From positions 15,968,581 to 16,032,580 of the forward strand of contig NC_083597.1 of NCBI RefSeq assembly GCF_020882245.1: DNA of 64,000 bases, written 5' to 3'. The stretch is from Rhopalosiphum padi. Lineage: Eukaryota; Arthropoda; Insecta; Hemiptera; Aphididae. The position numbers and the translations under genes were made by a program. The notes under the pieces are model-generated. The model saw nothing but the letters and a program-made list of their open reading frames with translations, searched no databases and was not told the origin of the DNA. Shown here in pieces: positions 43,382 to 51,481 of this stretch (positions within the stretch are counted from its first letter, which is position 1; each line of letters starts with the position of its first letter).

Positions 43382-45140
43382 ACTAATAATTACACGATAT
43401 ATTACAATTATAATAGTGTATAGTCCACTGCCGTATATTGACCGGGCCGGCTCGACGTTTCGATCGCATGGCATTTTGTTTTCGTTTTATTTACGCTTAT
43501 CGTGATGGTTTGTCTCGCGTAGATAGCGGTACCGCCCCGGGTGGGTTTAGTAACGGCGGCAGCGGCGGCGGTGCCGGACCTCAACAGTCCGGCGGCGTCT
43601 CCCTGTCGTTGTCAGCGGCGGACGTCACGCCCGCCGGATCGCCCGACCCGTCGAGCCTGACCGTGTTGCAACCGGCCAACAACAACCAGAACAACGGTAC
43701 GGTGTACGCGGCTTCGGCGCCCACCATGTTACCGGGTTTCACCACGCACTACGCCACGGCAGGTAAGTCGCGCGCCAGCATTGGTCATAACAATTATTAC
43801 ATATTATTATTATATAAACTGCGGTCGATATAGTATAATACTACGCGTATATTGCGCTTAAATCGCGGCCGGCGAACTTGTCGATTGTTTTTCGCTTAAC
43901 CTCGCGAAAGACGACGAACGAGACAATAATGATTTAAGTGCGTAATGCGCACGATATATTTTTTGATGTTATTATTTGTATGTGAAATGACGTTTTTTCT
44001 CCGTTTTGTTTCAGGCGCCGGCACCGAATACGCGTCGTACACCAGCTCGCCCTACAACCAGTACGCGTCGTCCCCGTATGCCGGTTACAGCTACAACCCC
44101 ACCGGCACCAGCGGTCTTCTCAGTAGGTATTTCGCGTGATTTCTTGGTCTACGCGAGTCCGTCGGTCACGGACATGCACCGTGTGTTAATATTATAGTAA
44201 AATCTAGTCCCCCGGGGGTATCGTCGAATAAATATCGGAGGGCGACTTTAGAAATTCGGGAACTTTTTTTGGAGGGGGGGAAGGCATCGAAGTGTTATGT
44301 GTACACGTTTATCCGTCCACAAAGAGAGCATAAAGAGACGAAATAAAAACGGATGTAAACCTCGTTCAATTCACCGAATTAATTTTCATGCCTGACGAAG
44401 TGTATGTCTACGAGTCGAGCCATTCAGTCACCCTTGCTACATTATACAGCGCATTGCGATAATATACACCATTTTTATAAAGCGTTAAGTGCATAATATA
44501 TCCGGAAAGTCTGTACTTTGGAAAAACCGTAAACGCAACATTACATCATGATGATTGCTACGGGTTAAAAATAAGGGCAGCGATTTTTAATTTGTATATT
44601 ATTCCATAATATTATCGTTTAAGTCTACACGCTCGTATGACAGAGACGTGCGTTCATTATAGTGATGGGTAGGGTGGGGGGTAGAGTTCTCTAACAGACA
44701 TTCCTGCCTAAATCATGACCGAGTTTCTATAGTCAGTCGACTGACATATTATTTTTGGAACACGATTTCGTTTATAGCACCGAAAACATATAATATAATA
44801 ATGACTGCGATCGGCGGTCACTATATTGCTACAGTCGTCGCGGATACGACGTGATAATAATTTATATACCACCCGACCTATAACCGCTGTTGTGTTTGTG
44901 TGTTATACAGATCACCGTTACTATTACAACAACAGCAACGGCCACAGTAACAACGCGCACGAGATCTGCGGCAACGAGACGGGCAGCAGCGCCAGCATGG
45001 CGGCCAGATCGCCGGTGGCGGCCACGAGGGCCAACTCGGCGGCCTGCGCCAGCGCCTCGTCGCCGCTGGGCAGCGCGTCATCGCCGTGCCAGGCCAACAA
45101 CCCGGGCGCGGTGACGTCGCCGTACATCGGCATAAGTTAG
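19658..45140 (+). CDS. Pax2/5/8-family paired-domain transcription factor (whole gene, 10 coding exons)
   Basis: This is a DNA-binding developmental regulator of the Pax2/5/8 class, called shaven or sparkling in flies, and it acts in the nucleus. Joined coding exons are 19658-19817, 23289-23454, 27063-27260, 37917-38302, 41892-41998, 42133-42364, 42663-42770, 43523-43762, 44015-44122 and 44911-45140. All boundaries are GT-AG and every phase matches. The sum is 1935 nt, giving 644 residues plus stop. The paired domain covers roughly residues 54-180 and the octapeptide YSINGILGI starts at about residue 262. The paired-domain exons are 166 and 198 nt, the sizes I recall for vertebrate Pax2/5/8 exons 2 and 3. 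The C-terminal half is rich in Ser, Thr, Gly, Pro and Tyr, as in Pax transactivation regions. No partial homeodomain is visible. Introns run from 134 bp to 10.7 kb. Family assignment is very secure. The first exon is the weakest part of the model. Confidence 0.93.
19818..23288 (+). other. Pax2/5/8 intron 1
   Basis: No coding exon is recognised inside. It contains two RUNX-type motifs 34 bp apart (AACCACA 20627-20633, GACCACA 20662-20668), a CpG-rich patch at about 21700-22200, and several ATT and AT microsatellites. The open frame at 21763-22194 lies in the CpG-rich patch and has no domain support. Confidence 0.7.
20627..20668 (+). promoter_or_regulatory. Pair of RUNX-type motifs in intron 1
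   Basis: AACCACA (20627-20633) and GACCACA (20662-20668) both match the RACCRCA consensus in the same orientation, 35 bp start to start. Runx (Lozenge) sites control the fly Pax2 gene. Use here is inference. Confidence 0.25.
23289..23454 (+). CDS. Pax2/5/8 exon 2: first half of paired domain (PAI)
   Basis: The acceptor TTCGCAG lies at 23282-23288 and the donor GTAATA at 23455. The 166-nt exon encodes the N-terminal paired subdomain, beginning HGGVNQLGGVFVNGRP, continuing through RIVELAHNG and CDISRQLRVSHGCVSK, and ending ILS plus the first two bases of an Arg codon. These carry the beta-hairpin and first helix-turn-helix that contact DNA. Phase 1 in, phase 2 out. Near-identity to vertebrate Pax2/5/8 makes this the surest call in the window. 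Confidence 0.98.
23926..24010 (+). promoter_or_regulatory. RUNX plus ETS motif cluster in intron 2
   Basis: Within 85 bp are CCGGAA (23926-23931), AACCGCA (23963-23969, matching RACCRCA), CTTCCGG (23996-24002) and CTTCCT (24005-24010). That is three ETS cores and one RUNX site in an island richer in GC than its surroundings. The fly sparkling eye enhancer is known to combine Lozenge (RUNX), Pointed/Yan (ETS) and Su(H) inputs. No Su(H) consensus is seen here. Regulatory function is inferred. Confidence 0.3.
25258..25301. repeat. (AAT)n microsatellite
   Basis: A run of AAT trinucleotides with a short ATG-interrupted start, inside Pax intron 2. Confidence 0.9.
26822..26838. promoter_or_regulatory. 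7-3-7 inverted repeat with nuclear-receptor-like half-sites
   Basis: AATGACC (26822-26828) and GGTCATT (26832-26838) are exact reverse complements separated by AAC. TGACC/GGTCA resembles an everted pair of nuclear-receptor half-sites. It lies 225 bp upstream of exon 3 in a non-repetitive stretch. Function is speculative. Confidence 0.25.
27063..27260 (+). CDS. Pax2/5/8 exon 3: second half of paired domain (RED)
   Basis: The acceptor TTTTCAG ends at 27062 and the donor GTAAGC starts at 27261. The 198-nt exon encodes YYETGSFKAGVIGGSKPK, the linker and start of the C-terminal subdomain, then PTMFAWEIRDRLLAEGVC and NVPSVSSINR, the second helix-turn-helix. It enters and leaves in phase 2. Residues such as AGVIGGSKPKVAT and the PTMFAWEIRD helix place it in Pax2/5/8 rather than Pax6 or Pax3/7. 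Confidence 0.98.
30565..30658. promoter_or_regulatory. RUNX-like motifs near a Su(H)-like core in intron 3
   Basis: TTCCCAC (30565-30571) is the reverse complement of GTGGGAA, a Su(H)-type core, although the flanking base (A) does not fit the full YGTGRGAA consensus. It is followed by AACCGCA (30589-30595) and AACCACA (30652-30658), both RUNX consensus. TTCC cores (ETS-like) are interspersed. The combination recalls fly sparkling enhancer inputs, but motifs this short also occur by chance. Confidence 0.25.
35187..35236. repeat. (GT)n microsatellite
   Basis: A GT dinucleotide tract with a few TGTATG interruptions, in Pax intron 3. Confidence 0.9.
37010..37042. promoter_or_regulatory. Two CACGTG E-boxes in palindromic context
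   Basis: GGGCACGTGCCC (37010-37021) is a perfect 12-bp palindrome. A second GGGCACGTGC (37033-37042) repeats the same core 23 bp away, about two helical turns. They lie in a non-repetitive, GC-elevated island (about 36820-37080) 0.9 kb upstream of exon 4. CACGTG is the canonical site for bHLH or bHLH-ZIP dimers such as Myc/Max, MITF/USF or CLOCK-type. Confidence 0.4.
37181..37206. repeat. (CT)n microsatellite
   Basis: A pure CT dinucleotide tract in Pax intron 3. Confidence 0.9.
37917..38302 (+). CDS. Pax2/5/8 exon 4: end of paired domain, polyQ, octapeptide
   Basis: The acceptor TTGCAG ends at 37916 and the donor GTAAGC starts at 38303. The exon opens with R-IVRNK, the end of the paired domain, then a charged linker, an uninterrupted glutamine run after SQQHH (encoded at about 38041-38093 by CAG/CAA), and RYSINGILGI. 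The octapeptide, encoded at 38176-38202, is the Groucho/TLE-binding repression motif of Pax2/5/8. After it come AKRKRDLDHHHHH and further His/Gln repeats. KRKRD may serve as a basic nuclear-targeting patch, and vertebrate Pax2 has a similar RKRDE in this position as I recall. Phase 2 in, phase 1 out. Confidence 0.96.
38303..41891 (+). other. Pax2/5/8 intron 4
   Basis: No exon is recognised, and in particular nothing resembling the partial homeodomain was seen. Non-repetitive, possibly conserved islands lie at about 40200-40620 and 41210-41480. An alternating GT/GC tract lies at 41684-41721. CpG-rich or trinucleotide-rich stretches at 38740-39300 give spurious open frames. Confidence 0.65.
41684..41721. 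repeat. Alternating purine-pyrimidine tract, (GT)n(GC)n(GT)n
   Basis: About 38 bp of GT, then GC, then GT repeats without breaking purine-pyrimidine alternation. Such tracts are the classic Z-DNA-forming type. It ends 170 bp upstream of the exon 5 acceptor. Confidence 0.85.
41892..41998 (+). CDS. Pax2/5/8 exon 5
   Basis: The acceptor TTTTCCAG ends at 41891 and the donor GTAAGC starts at 41999. The 107-nt exon encodes DENRDLNGHADHQQQIKRE, then RSQVHYNGDASLYSNVS. It joins exon 4 in phase 1, making an Asp codon, and ends in phase 0. It occupies the place where vertebrate Pax2/5/8 have the region before and including the partial homeodomain, but no homeodomain helix is evident. Confidence 0.88.
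42133..42364 (+). CDS. Pax2/5/8 exon 6
   Basis: The acceptor ACACGACAG ends at 42132 and the donor GTGAGT starts at 42365. It encodes LWPGKWCLKDEHKLFSEL, then a Gly/Ser/Thr/Ala/Pro/Gln-rich stretch ending PVPTTL. Phase 0 in, phase 1 out. The Trp-rich start looks conserved. The remainder is transactivation-type sequence. The preceding intron is only 134 bp. Confidence 0.9.
42660..42665 (+). other. NAGNAG tandem splice acceptor (exon 7)
   Basis: CAGTAG gives two AG acceptors 3 nt apart at the 3' end of intron 6, predicting two isoforms that differ by one residue. Confidence 0.6.
42663..42770 (+). CDS. Pax2/5/8 exon 7, with tandem acceptor
   Basis: It encodes (V)GGVTPLAPLTMQEIQKMS to HLSPVQYHT, ending at donor GTGAGT (42771). 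Phase 1 at both ends, 108 nt. The acceptor is CAGTAG (42660-42665), so splicing at 42663 gives Val-Gly-Gly and splicing at 42666 drops one residue without a frameshift. I chose 42663 because CAG is normally preferred and comes first. Confidence 0.88.
42771..43522 (+). other. Pax2/5/8 intron 7
   Basis: A 752-bp intron with no exon recognised. It contains a long (AT)n run at about 43343-43376. Confidence 0.8.
43343..43376. repeat. (AT)n microsatellite
   Basis: About 17 uninterrupted AT units in Pax intron 7. Confidence 0.95.
43523..43762 (+). CDS. Pax2/5/8 exon 8
   Basis: The acceptor TCGCGTAG ends at 43522 and the donor GTAAGT starts at 43763. The 240-nt exon is in phase 1 at both ends. It encodes DSGTAPGGFSNGGSGGG, then Ser/Ala/Pro-rich sequence through LSLSAADVTPAGSPDPSS, and TMLPGFTTHYATA. 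It has high GC and Gly/Ser-rich composition typical of a Pax transactivation region. Confidence 0.9.
44015..44122 (+). CDS. Pax2/5/8 exon 9, Tyr/Ser-rich
   Basis: The acceptor TTTGTTTCAG ends at 44014. The exon encodes GAGTEYASYTSSPYNQYASS to PAGYSY-type repeats ending SGLL plus one base. The Y-x-SPY pattern resembles the Tyr/Ser-rich C-terminal activation segment of vertebrate Pax2/5/8. Two donors overlap: A|GTAGGT at 44123 keeps frame with exon 10, while AG|GTATTT at 44127 does not. I used 44123. Phase 1 at both ends, 108 nt. Confidence 0.88.
44123..44910 (+). other. Pax2/5/8 intron 9
   Basis: A 788-bp intron with no exon recognised. Retention would end the protein after a further SRYFA and a stop at 44137-44139. 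Confidence 0.8.
44911..45140 (+). CDS. Pax2/5/8 exon 10 (C-terminus)
   Basis: The acceptor TATACAG ends at 44910. The exon joins as an Asn codon followed by HRYYYNNSNGHSNNAHE, then a Ser/Ala-rich stretch, and ends PGAVTSPYIGIS with TAG at 45138-45140. The base composition of the Ser/Ala part is strongly GC-rich compared with the flanks. Confidence 0.9.
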
Positions 45141-48100
45141 AGGAGTAGGACCACACGGAGAGAGAAAACGCCCGAGCCGCGGCCCAGCCATCATCAAAAA
45201 TATAATTAATACGATATATTATATAATAAACATGACGATAATCGTTATCGTTGTAATAATATATATTATGTAGGTATTATACATTTATAACGCATTTATG
45301 TAAAAAATTAATATATTATATACGTAGGCGACGTACAAAAAACGATTTGTGCGTCGATTAAGGCACATAGCAAGTGTAGGTACTGTGCGCGCGTGTGTAT
45401 TTGTGTATGTGTGTACGACACGACTATATACCCGTCCCGCGGTTTAGGTATATATATCATGTATATGTACTCGAACGATGTTATAATGCGGAGTGTTAAT
45501 TAAAAAATTGGTTCTTATTTTTTAGTTTTTTATTTTTTTTTTTTAACGCGGGTGATTGTGGAGACGGATTTCGTGAAAATTATCAAAATTACCGATTAAC
45601 GAGTACCGATCATTTTTATTTTTTTGTTTTTATTTATATACGTTATGTATAGGCATTTTATGTGTACGTGTAAAGCGAATAACTTAAGTCATAACTCAGA
45701 AAACTATATTATAATAGATATATAATATAGTGTTTTATATAGTATAATTGATGAAATATTGAGTCCGATAGTCGTGTAGTGCATGAATAAGTATAGACAC
45801 GATTTTAGAATCCAAACACGATATACGATACTATTATTGTAATGCATTTTGTTTGCCGACTCTTAATATTATATATTTTCCCCTTATTTGCTTTTTTTTT
45901 ATATAGAAAACCAAAGATATATTTATAGTGTTGTTATTTATATACAGAATCCAAATCTTATGTATATTAATTCTATATATAAAATACTATACATAATATT
46001 ATATTATATTAATCGATCAAATCGCAGTTTGTTTATCATGAGTTTTAATGTTATAATGTGTTATATACTTGATGTACATACAATATTATAAAATATGTAA
46101 CTATATTATTTAATATAATAATCACACTCTATCTGAACATTTTTTGTGACTAGCCAATAAATATTATTGGATTTATGTACTTTTAATTATAGATACATTT
46201 AAATTTGTATATCAATGGTTCTCTCTTGTTTACTTAATTAATTTTTGAAGACTACCTATGTATTATGTACCTCCACTACTTTTATTTTTATTTTTATTTG
46301 AACAAGGATAACGAAAAAAGCTCATATTTAACGCTCTCTCGAAACAATTGATTTTTTTTTAATCAAATTCTAGTCTAATTTTAATTTTATTCGTATATAA
46401 TTATTAATAACAAATTTATAATAACCAATAAAAAATAGGTTATATTTTGTTCATGTGCAAATTAATATCTATAAAATCCAAAACAAAATTTACTTGTCTT
46501 TAAGACAAAATATGTGCAATGTCTGTATGAATTTGTATTTATATATTATTATTATTATTTTTATTTTTTTTATGTATACATATAAAAAAGTAATATTATG
46601 TATCCTATTTGAGTACTTTTTTTAAACATAAATCGAACACACCCTAGTCAATAAGTGATGCTTCAACGCACTAATCAATGCACTTAAGTGATTTTGTACT
46701 TACATTTTTCAATTTTTAAATCTTTAGACGTTTTCTATTTATTAAAAATGTTTATAAAAATATGTAAGACATTATCTTTATTATACATTTATTTGTTATT
46801 TTTGTATTATTTTTTCTTATTTCAATTTAAATGTATTATAATAATTCTCATACTAATTTGTAGGCGTTTCATGACTTCAAACAATTGTATTAAGTAATTT
46901 ATTTATTTTGTGTTAGAAACTCGACCAGTTATTATATTATATACTTACTTACCAAAGAAAACTTTTAGAAGATCTTGAAATTCGTTTTAATAAAAATATG
47001 ATATATTATTATAATAAAACTATAGTGTTGATAAAACTGTATATTATGCATAATTAAGATGTTTGTGGTCCCTTATGTATGCTGTATGACCAAAATTGTA
47101 CTTAATAATAATGAATATAAATTGTAAAAACAAATTATTATACTTATAAGATAATAAAAGAAGTCTGTTCATGAATATTGTATTAGCTTCACCTAGCATT
47201 ATCCAGCAGCATATCTTAAATGGTATATTCGAAATTCGAATGTATTAAACTCAATTATTATTCGTAATTAGAATAAGTCTATTTTCAATGACAATGTTAT
47301 GTTTATTTTGTTTTACACTAAATTCAGTATATATGTAGTACATACCTGAAAATTAGACTCTTGTATAAAAAAATAACCATTAAGAATAAGTATAAACATT
47401 AAACGTTATACCCATTACCTGTTTATTAAAGTCATTCAATTGTCCATGAGGCCATGACATACTAGACATACTAAATACTAGAACGTGGACAAGTAAATAA
47501 CCATTCTACTGTACAATATAGTTATAGAATATAGAGTGTACCTAGTTATTGAACTGTTACTGAAATAGATGACGTGTTAAATTTGAATGTAATGACATAC
47601 AATTTAATTATTTAAGTCTCAACAATTACAATTTTTGAATAACAGTATGACAAATTTTGACAAGTTTTTTTTTTAAATATCCAATTTTGGCAAAATTTGA
47701 AATTCAACACTTGAAAAGAGAGTGACTTTTATATTTTTGATACTTACTGAATGTTACAGTAAAATTTAATGGTGAGAATTATATTAATTTGTCAAGATTT
47801 TTAATCAAAAAACAAAAATAAAACATCATTAAAAAAAAAACAAACTAAAATTATCAATCTATAAGTCTAAATATTTTGAAATTTTATAATGTATGAAATA
47901 ATACACAGAATAGTAGAATTTATTTTTTAGTTAATTTGATTAATATTTATTAAATAACTATGCTTTGGCATTAGCCTATTAGCTTTACTAGAGTCGTATG
48001 ACCTATTAATTTATATTGTATATTTTATTTTTGAACGTATTCAGGGGTGTATCAAACATGTATGTGTTTTATGTAGAATTACGTTTTAGTCAGTAGGAAT

Positions 48101-49737
48101 AATTGTAGGTAGTATAGTATAGTTAACATAAAACATAAATAATACGTTAATTTATATAATATATATAATATATATTATATTATATACAAAAAATATAACT
48201 ATACATTGTAATCCATAATAACTACAATATTAGAATAACATTAGAAATAAGTTGAGTTTTTGAAATAAAAATTAATATAGGTACACTTATATTATAATTA
48301 CCGCATAGCATTACCATGTTGAGTACATCAGTATTCGTACCATTTCTGAAGTTACCAACACGGGACAAAGTTAGTATAGGTAGATACATACTTAATTAGG
48401 TGATTATAAGTACTAAGTTTCGTTGGCATTATTTTATGCATTATTTAAACAAATTTAACAAGATTAAATCACATCGTCGAAGTTTTTTTAGAACAGACTA
48501 ATGATTTGTAATTTGAAAAAATATTATTCTTAGATCACACTTTACATAATACTTATATTCTACACGCCATACCATAATGACATGACTCATAGCTAAAAAT
48601 CGGATTCTCGTGAATAAATAATTAAATCTTTTGAAACCGAAACAAATTAGAAATTAGAATCAAATATCAGATTAATCTAGACCTAGTTTTATTTTTCACA
48701 AAATTTCAAGTTTCAGGGATTTTGTGTTAAAGTACACATTTTTATTTTTATTCATTGTATTAATCATTAAAAATTAAGGTACTAAAATTAAATGTATAGG
48801 TATTGTGTTTATACTTAATATTTATAGATAATAACAGTATAATCAAGATTTTAGGTAACTAAATAAGCGTTATTAATACAAAAGCATGCTAATAATTACT
48901 GTTATTAATTTAAAAAAGATAGAATTATTTTGAAAAAACTACATTTCATAATTCACACATTATTTGGGTGAAGGAGTAAGTTTTCAAATACGAAACTTCT
49001 ATAAAGTGTATTGCCAAAACAATATACAAATTCGAAAACGTTAAAAAAAATGCAGTTATTTTTCTTATATATACCTATGGGCTACGCTACGGAGTTTTTT
49101 TTAAAAAATTTTACAACTTTTTAACAGTGAAAGGTAATCGCAAGAGAGTTATAAATAGACTAGAACATTAAACGGAACGTCGCACTACCTTTTAAAACAA
49201 TTATAATCGCGATTATCTAAAAATTTACTACTAAAGGTCTCGAAAAACCGTTTCTTTTTAAAAAAATGAAACTATACCTCAAACATTATCTGACCGAGCC
49301 AGTGAAATTTCATAGGTATTTAAAACAATATACCAATAAATTCATTGTTTAGTAGTATTATATTTTAATATTTAAATTAAAAATATGTACTTCCGATATA
49401 AAAACTATAAGCATATAATGCTGATTACTAATATTGATAATTATAATAGATTTTAATGATTGTATATAGTGTTGAAATACTTGAAATAGGTACATAATAA
49501 TAATATTATTCATTTCGGTCGCACAGTTTATTGTTATTTGTTATTAAATGCAGTGTTATTATTACAAATAATACGTTGAATAACATATTCTGTTCTATAT
49601 GTATATTGTTATAACGTAAATTTATCGTAAAATATATTATTAACGTATATCATAAACTATACGTATAATCATTAATCAAGCAAAATAATAATATTTTTAA
49701 TATTATATTTTAATATTAATAATAATTATAATTATTA
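45141..49737. other. 3' UTR and AT-rich spacer, no gene seen
   Basis: The first part must be Pax 3' UTR. Beyond it the DNA is very AT-rich with short AT and ATT repeats. The only open frames are short, low-complexity and rich in Ile, Tyr, Phe and Leu. No gene is supported. Confidence 0.7.
45225..45230 (+). terminator. Candidate poly(A) signal for Pax2/5/8
   Basis: The first AATAAA after the stop is 85 bp downstream. Others occur at 46156-46161 and 47153-47158. In AT-rich DNA the hexamer is common by chance, so 3' UTR length is uncertain. Confidence 0.3.
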
Positions 49738-50230
49738 TGCCCGACATCGAAAACCGATCGCAGTCTGTGGTGGCCTGCAGCCCAGTAATGGTTTCGAATT
49801 CAGCCAAATCACTTGCAAATGGAGTCCCAAAAAGTATGCCATGATTTCTTTAATTTGATGATAAAACAATACGGATCAGTTCCCAATATTGCACATCGTC
49901 TGGTGGAGGTGATGCGTTGAAAATCCGATCATCATCACCGGTATCGACGCAGCTAATATCGTCAGGCTCGACCAAACCGGACTCCGCGAAGGGTGACTTG
50001 ACTTCACCCGTCTACCGGTGAAATCACGGAGTTCGATGCCGAACATTCACATAACGTTTATTGGTGAAACCAAAGCAACCATAATATGAGTGCATTTCTA
50101 TGCAAGTTTTGGCCAAGGTTGAAAATGTATTAATAAAACCGGCCCATGTACACATTTATTTAGATCCAATAACCGGTGCCAGGCAGTCATGTAACAGAGT
50201 GTGTGGAAATATACAAAAAAATTTATCCGT
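49738..50230 (+). pseudogene. Degenerate coding relic, identity unknown
   Basis: About 490 bp of higher-GC sequence lies between AT-rich flanks and shows coding-like stretches in all three frames interrupted by stops and shifts. Examples: ESQKVCHDFFNLMIKQYGS continuing to IAHRLVEVMR (about 49818-49919), then PIIITGIDAANIVRLDQTGL in another frame (about 49925-49988), then GEITEFDAEHSHNVYW in a third (about 50021-50068). No single frame stays open. The pattern D-x8-YW weakly recalls an LDL-receptor class B repeat, but I do not trust the match. Most likely it is an old truncated gene copy or transposon-carried fragment. No intact protein is encoded. Confidence 0.45.
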
Positions 50231-50520
50231 CGAATGTTTTGTTGTGTGTAGTATAGTTTAAAATATAATACAGTTTGATTATTTTAGCTTGTACGTAGTT
50301 ATACGTTAAGTATAATATATATATATTATATATTATATTATATTTATATTGTATATTTGAACCTAAAAAAGTTCCTTATGGCTGAACGGGTTGGTTTGGT
50401 AAAAAATTTTTTATAATGTGTAATTTAAAAATTGTAAAAAAAAACAATTTGACAACAATAAAAATATTTTAATAATTTTAGAGTTGAAATTGGAAATCAA
50501 TATTTGAATTAATCAATAAT

Positions 50521-50527
50521 AAAAAAA
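50521..50527 (-). terminator. Pol III T-run terminator of the 5S gene
   Basis: Seven consecutive T residues on the minus strand begin one base after the 5S 3' end. Confidence 0.75.
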
Positions 50528-50528
50528 T

Positions 50529-50646
50529 GCCAACGGCACGTAGTGTTCCCAAGCGGTCACCCATCCAAGTACTAACTACGCCCGACGTTGCTTAACTTCA
50601 GTGATCGGACGAGAACTGGTGTATTCAACGTGGTATGGTCGTTGGC
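50529..50646 (-). rRNA. 5S ribosomal RNA gene (full-length copy)
   Basis: Read on the minus strand, the 118-nt sequence begins GCCAACGACCATACCACG and ends CTACGTGCCGTTGGC. It contains the universal 5S features: the CCATACCACG start, TCTCGTCCGATCAC, GAAGTTAAGCAACGTCGGGC, and the internal promoter C box GGATGGGTGACCGCTTGGGA. The terminal helix (GCCAACG with CGTTGGC) pairs perfectly, and so does CGTAGT with ACTACG. A T7 run follows one base after the 3' end, suitable for RNA polymerase III termination. It stands alone here, so it could be an orphan gene or a dispersed pseudogene. Intact helices favour a functional or recent copy. Confidence 0.93.
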
Positions 50647-51325
50647 GATGATACGCAATGAAAATGTTAGTAATTAAATATCATAATCAAATCTTTAAAA
50701 TTTTAGATAGTGAAATAAAACGAAAGCTGAATTCTATTTTACTGAAAATGTTTACATGCACTTCAATAGAAGCTAAACTATCTATATTAAGTTATTAACT
50801 TTACCTGTTTACCCGTTTACAATTGCAAGTCGCTATTCGTTACATTTAGTAGAATTAGTAGATGTAAATGCTTTTCATAAAGAGAAAAACTAGACTATTT
50901 CTAAATGCCCGAACAACATGCAAATCAAAAATCCTGCTAAATGCTATAATAATACGACAATTTAACAATTTAACATTCATAAAATATATTCAACCGCCAC
51001 GGCACGATGTAGGTAATGATTAATGAATTTAGATGTAAATTTTGAATTTTCTACATCGTTTGTTCAACCCATATAATATTCTAAAATTACCGTACCGCAA
51101 TTGCTGAGTTCAGCAGTTGGTCACATTGTAATTGCTCGTTATCAAGTTGTATACCTTTTGTTGATTATCGAGTTAATTATATTAATACACAGAATAATCA
51201 GAAAAATATGATTTGTGATTGTCCCGGTTATTTTTTTTTTCATTCAAAATATTGTTTTCCTTCCTTTCGTCTATAAATTAGTGTTTTAATATAATAAGAT
51301 TTACTATTTTAATTATTGTTTTAAT
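50647..51325. other. Spacer and 5' region of the zinc-finger gene
   Basis: No gene is seen. The last part should hold the promoter and 5' UTR of the ZAD zinc-finger gene. The pyrimidine-rich stretch and long T-run near 51230-51270 are the only notable features. Confidence 0.5.
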
Positions 51326-51481
51326 ATGGATGAACGCGGAGATGTAATAGACAAAACAAAAGAAAAATTGAATGACTGCCGTTTGTGTTTCAGCTCCACC
51401 AACGTCACAGTTTACATAGGGCAGAATGTTGACAAAAATACAACAATTATTGAAAAAATTCACTACTGTACTTCACTAGTC
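51326..51481 (+). CDS. ZAD zinc-finger protein exon 1
   Basis: It starts MDERGDVIDK and carries NDCRLC (first ZAD zinc pair C18, C21), ending IHYCTSLV before a GTATGT donor at 51482. The ORF stays open past the donor, but the continuation into exon 2 (CTSLV|VKVGDNFPQNICTTC) restores the ZAD pattern exactly, which fixes the boundary. Confidence 0.88.
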
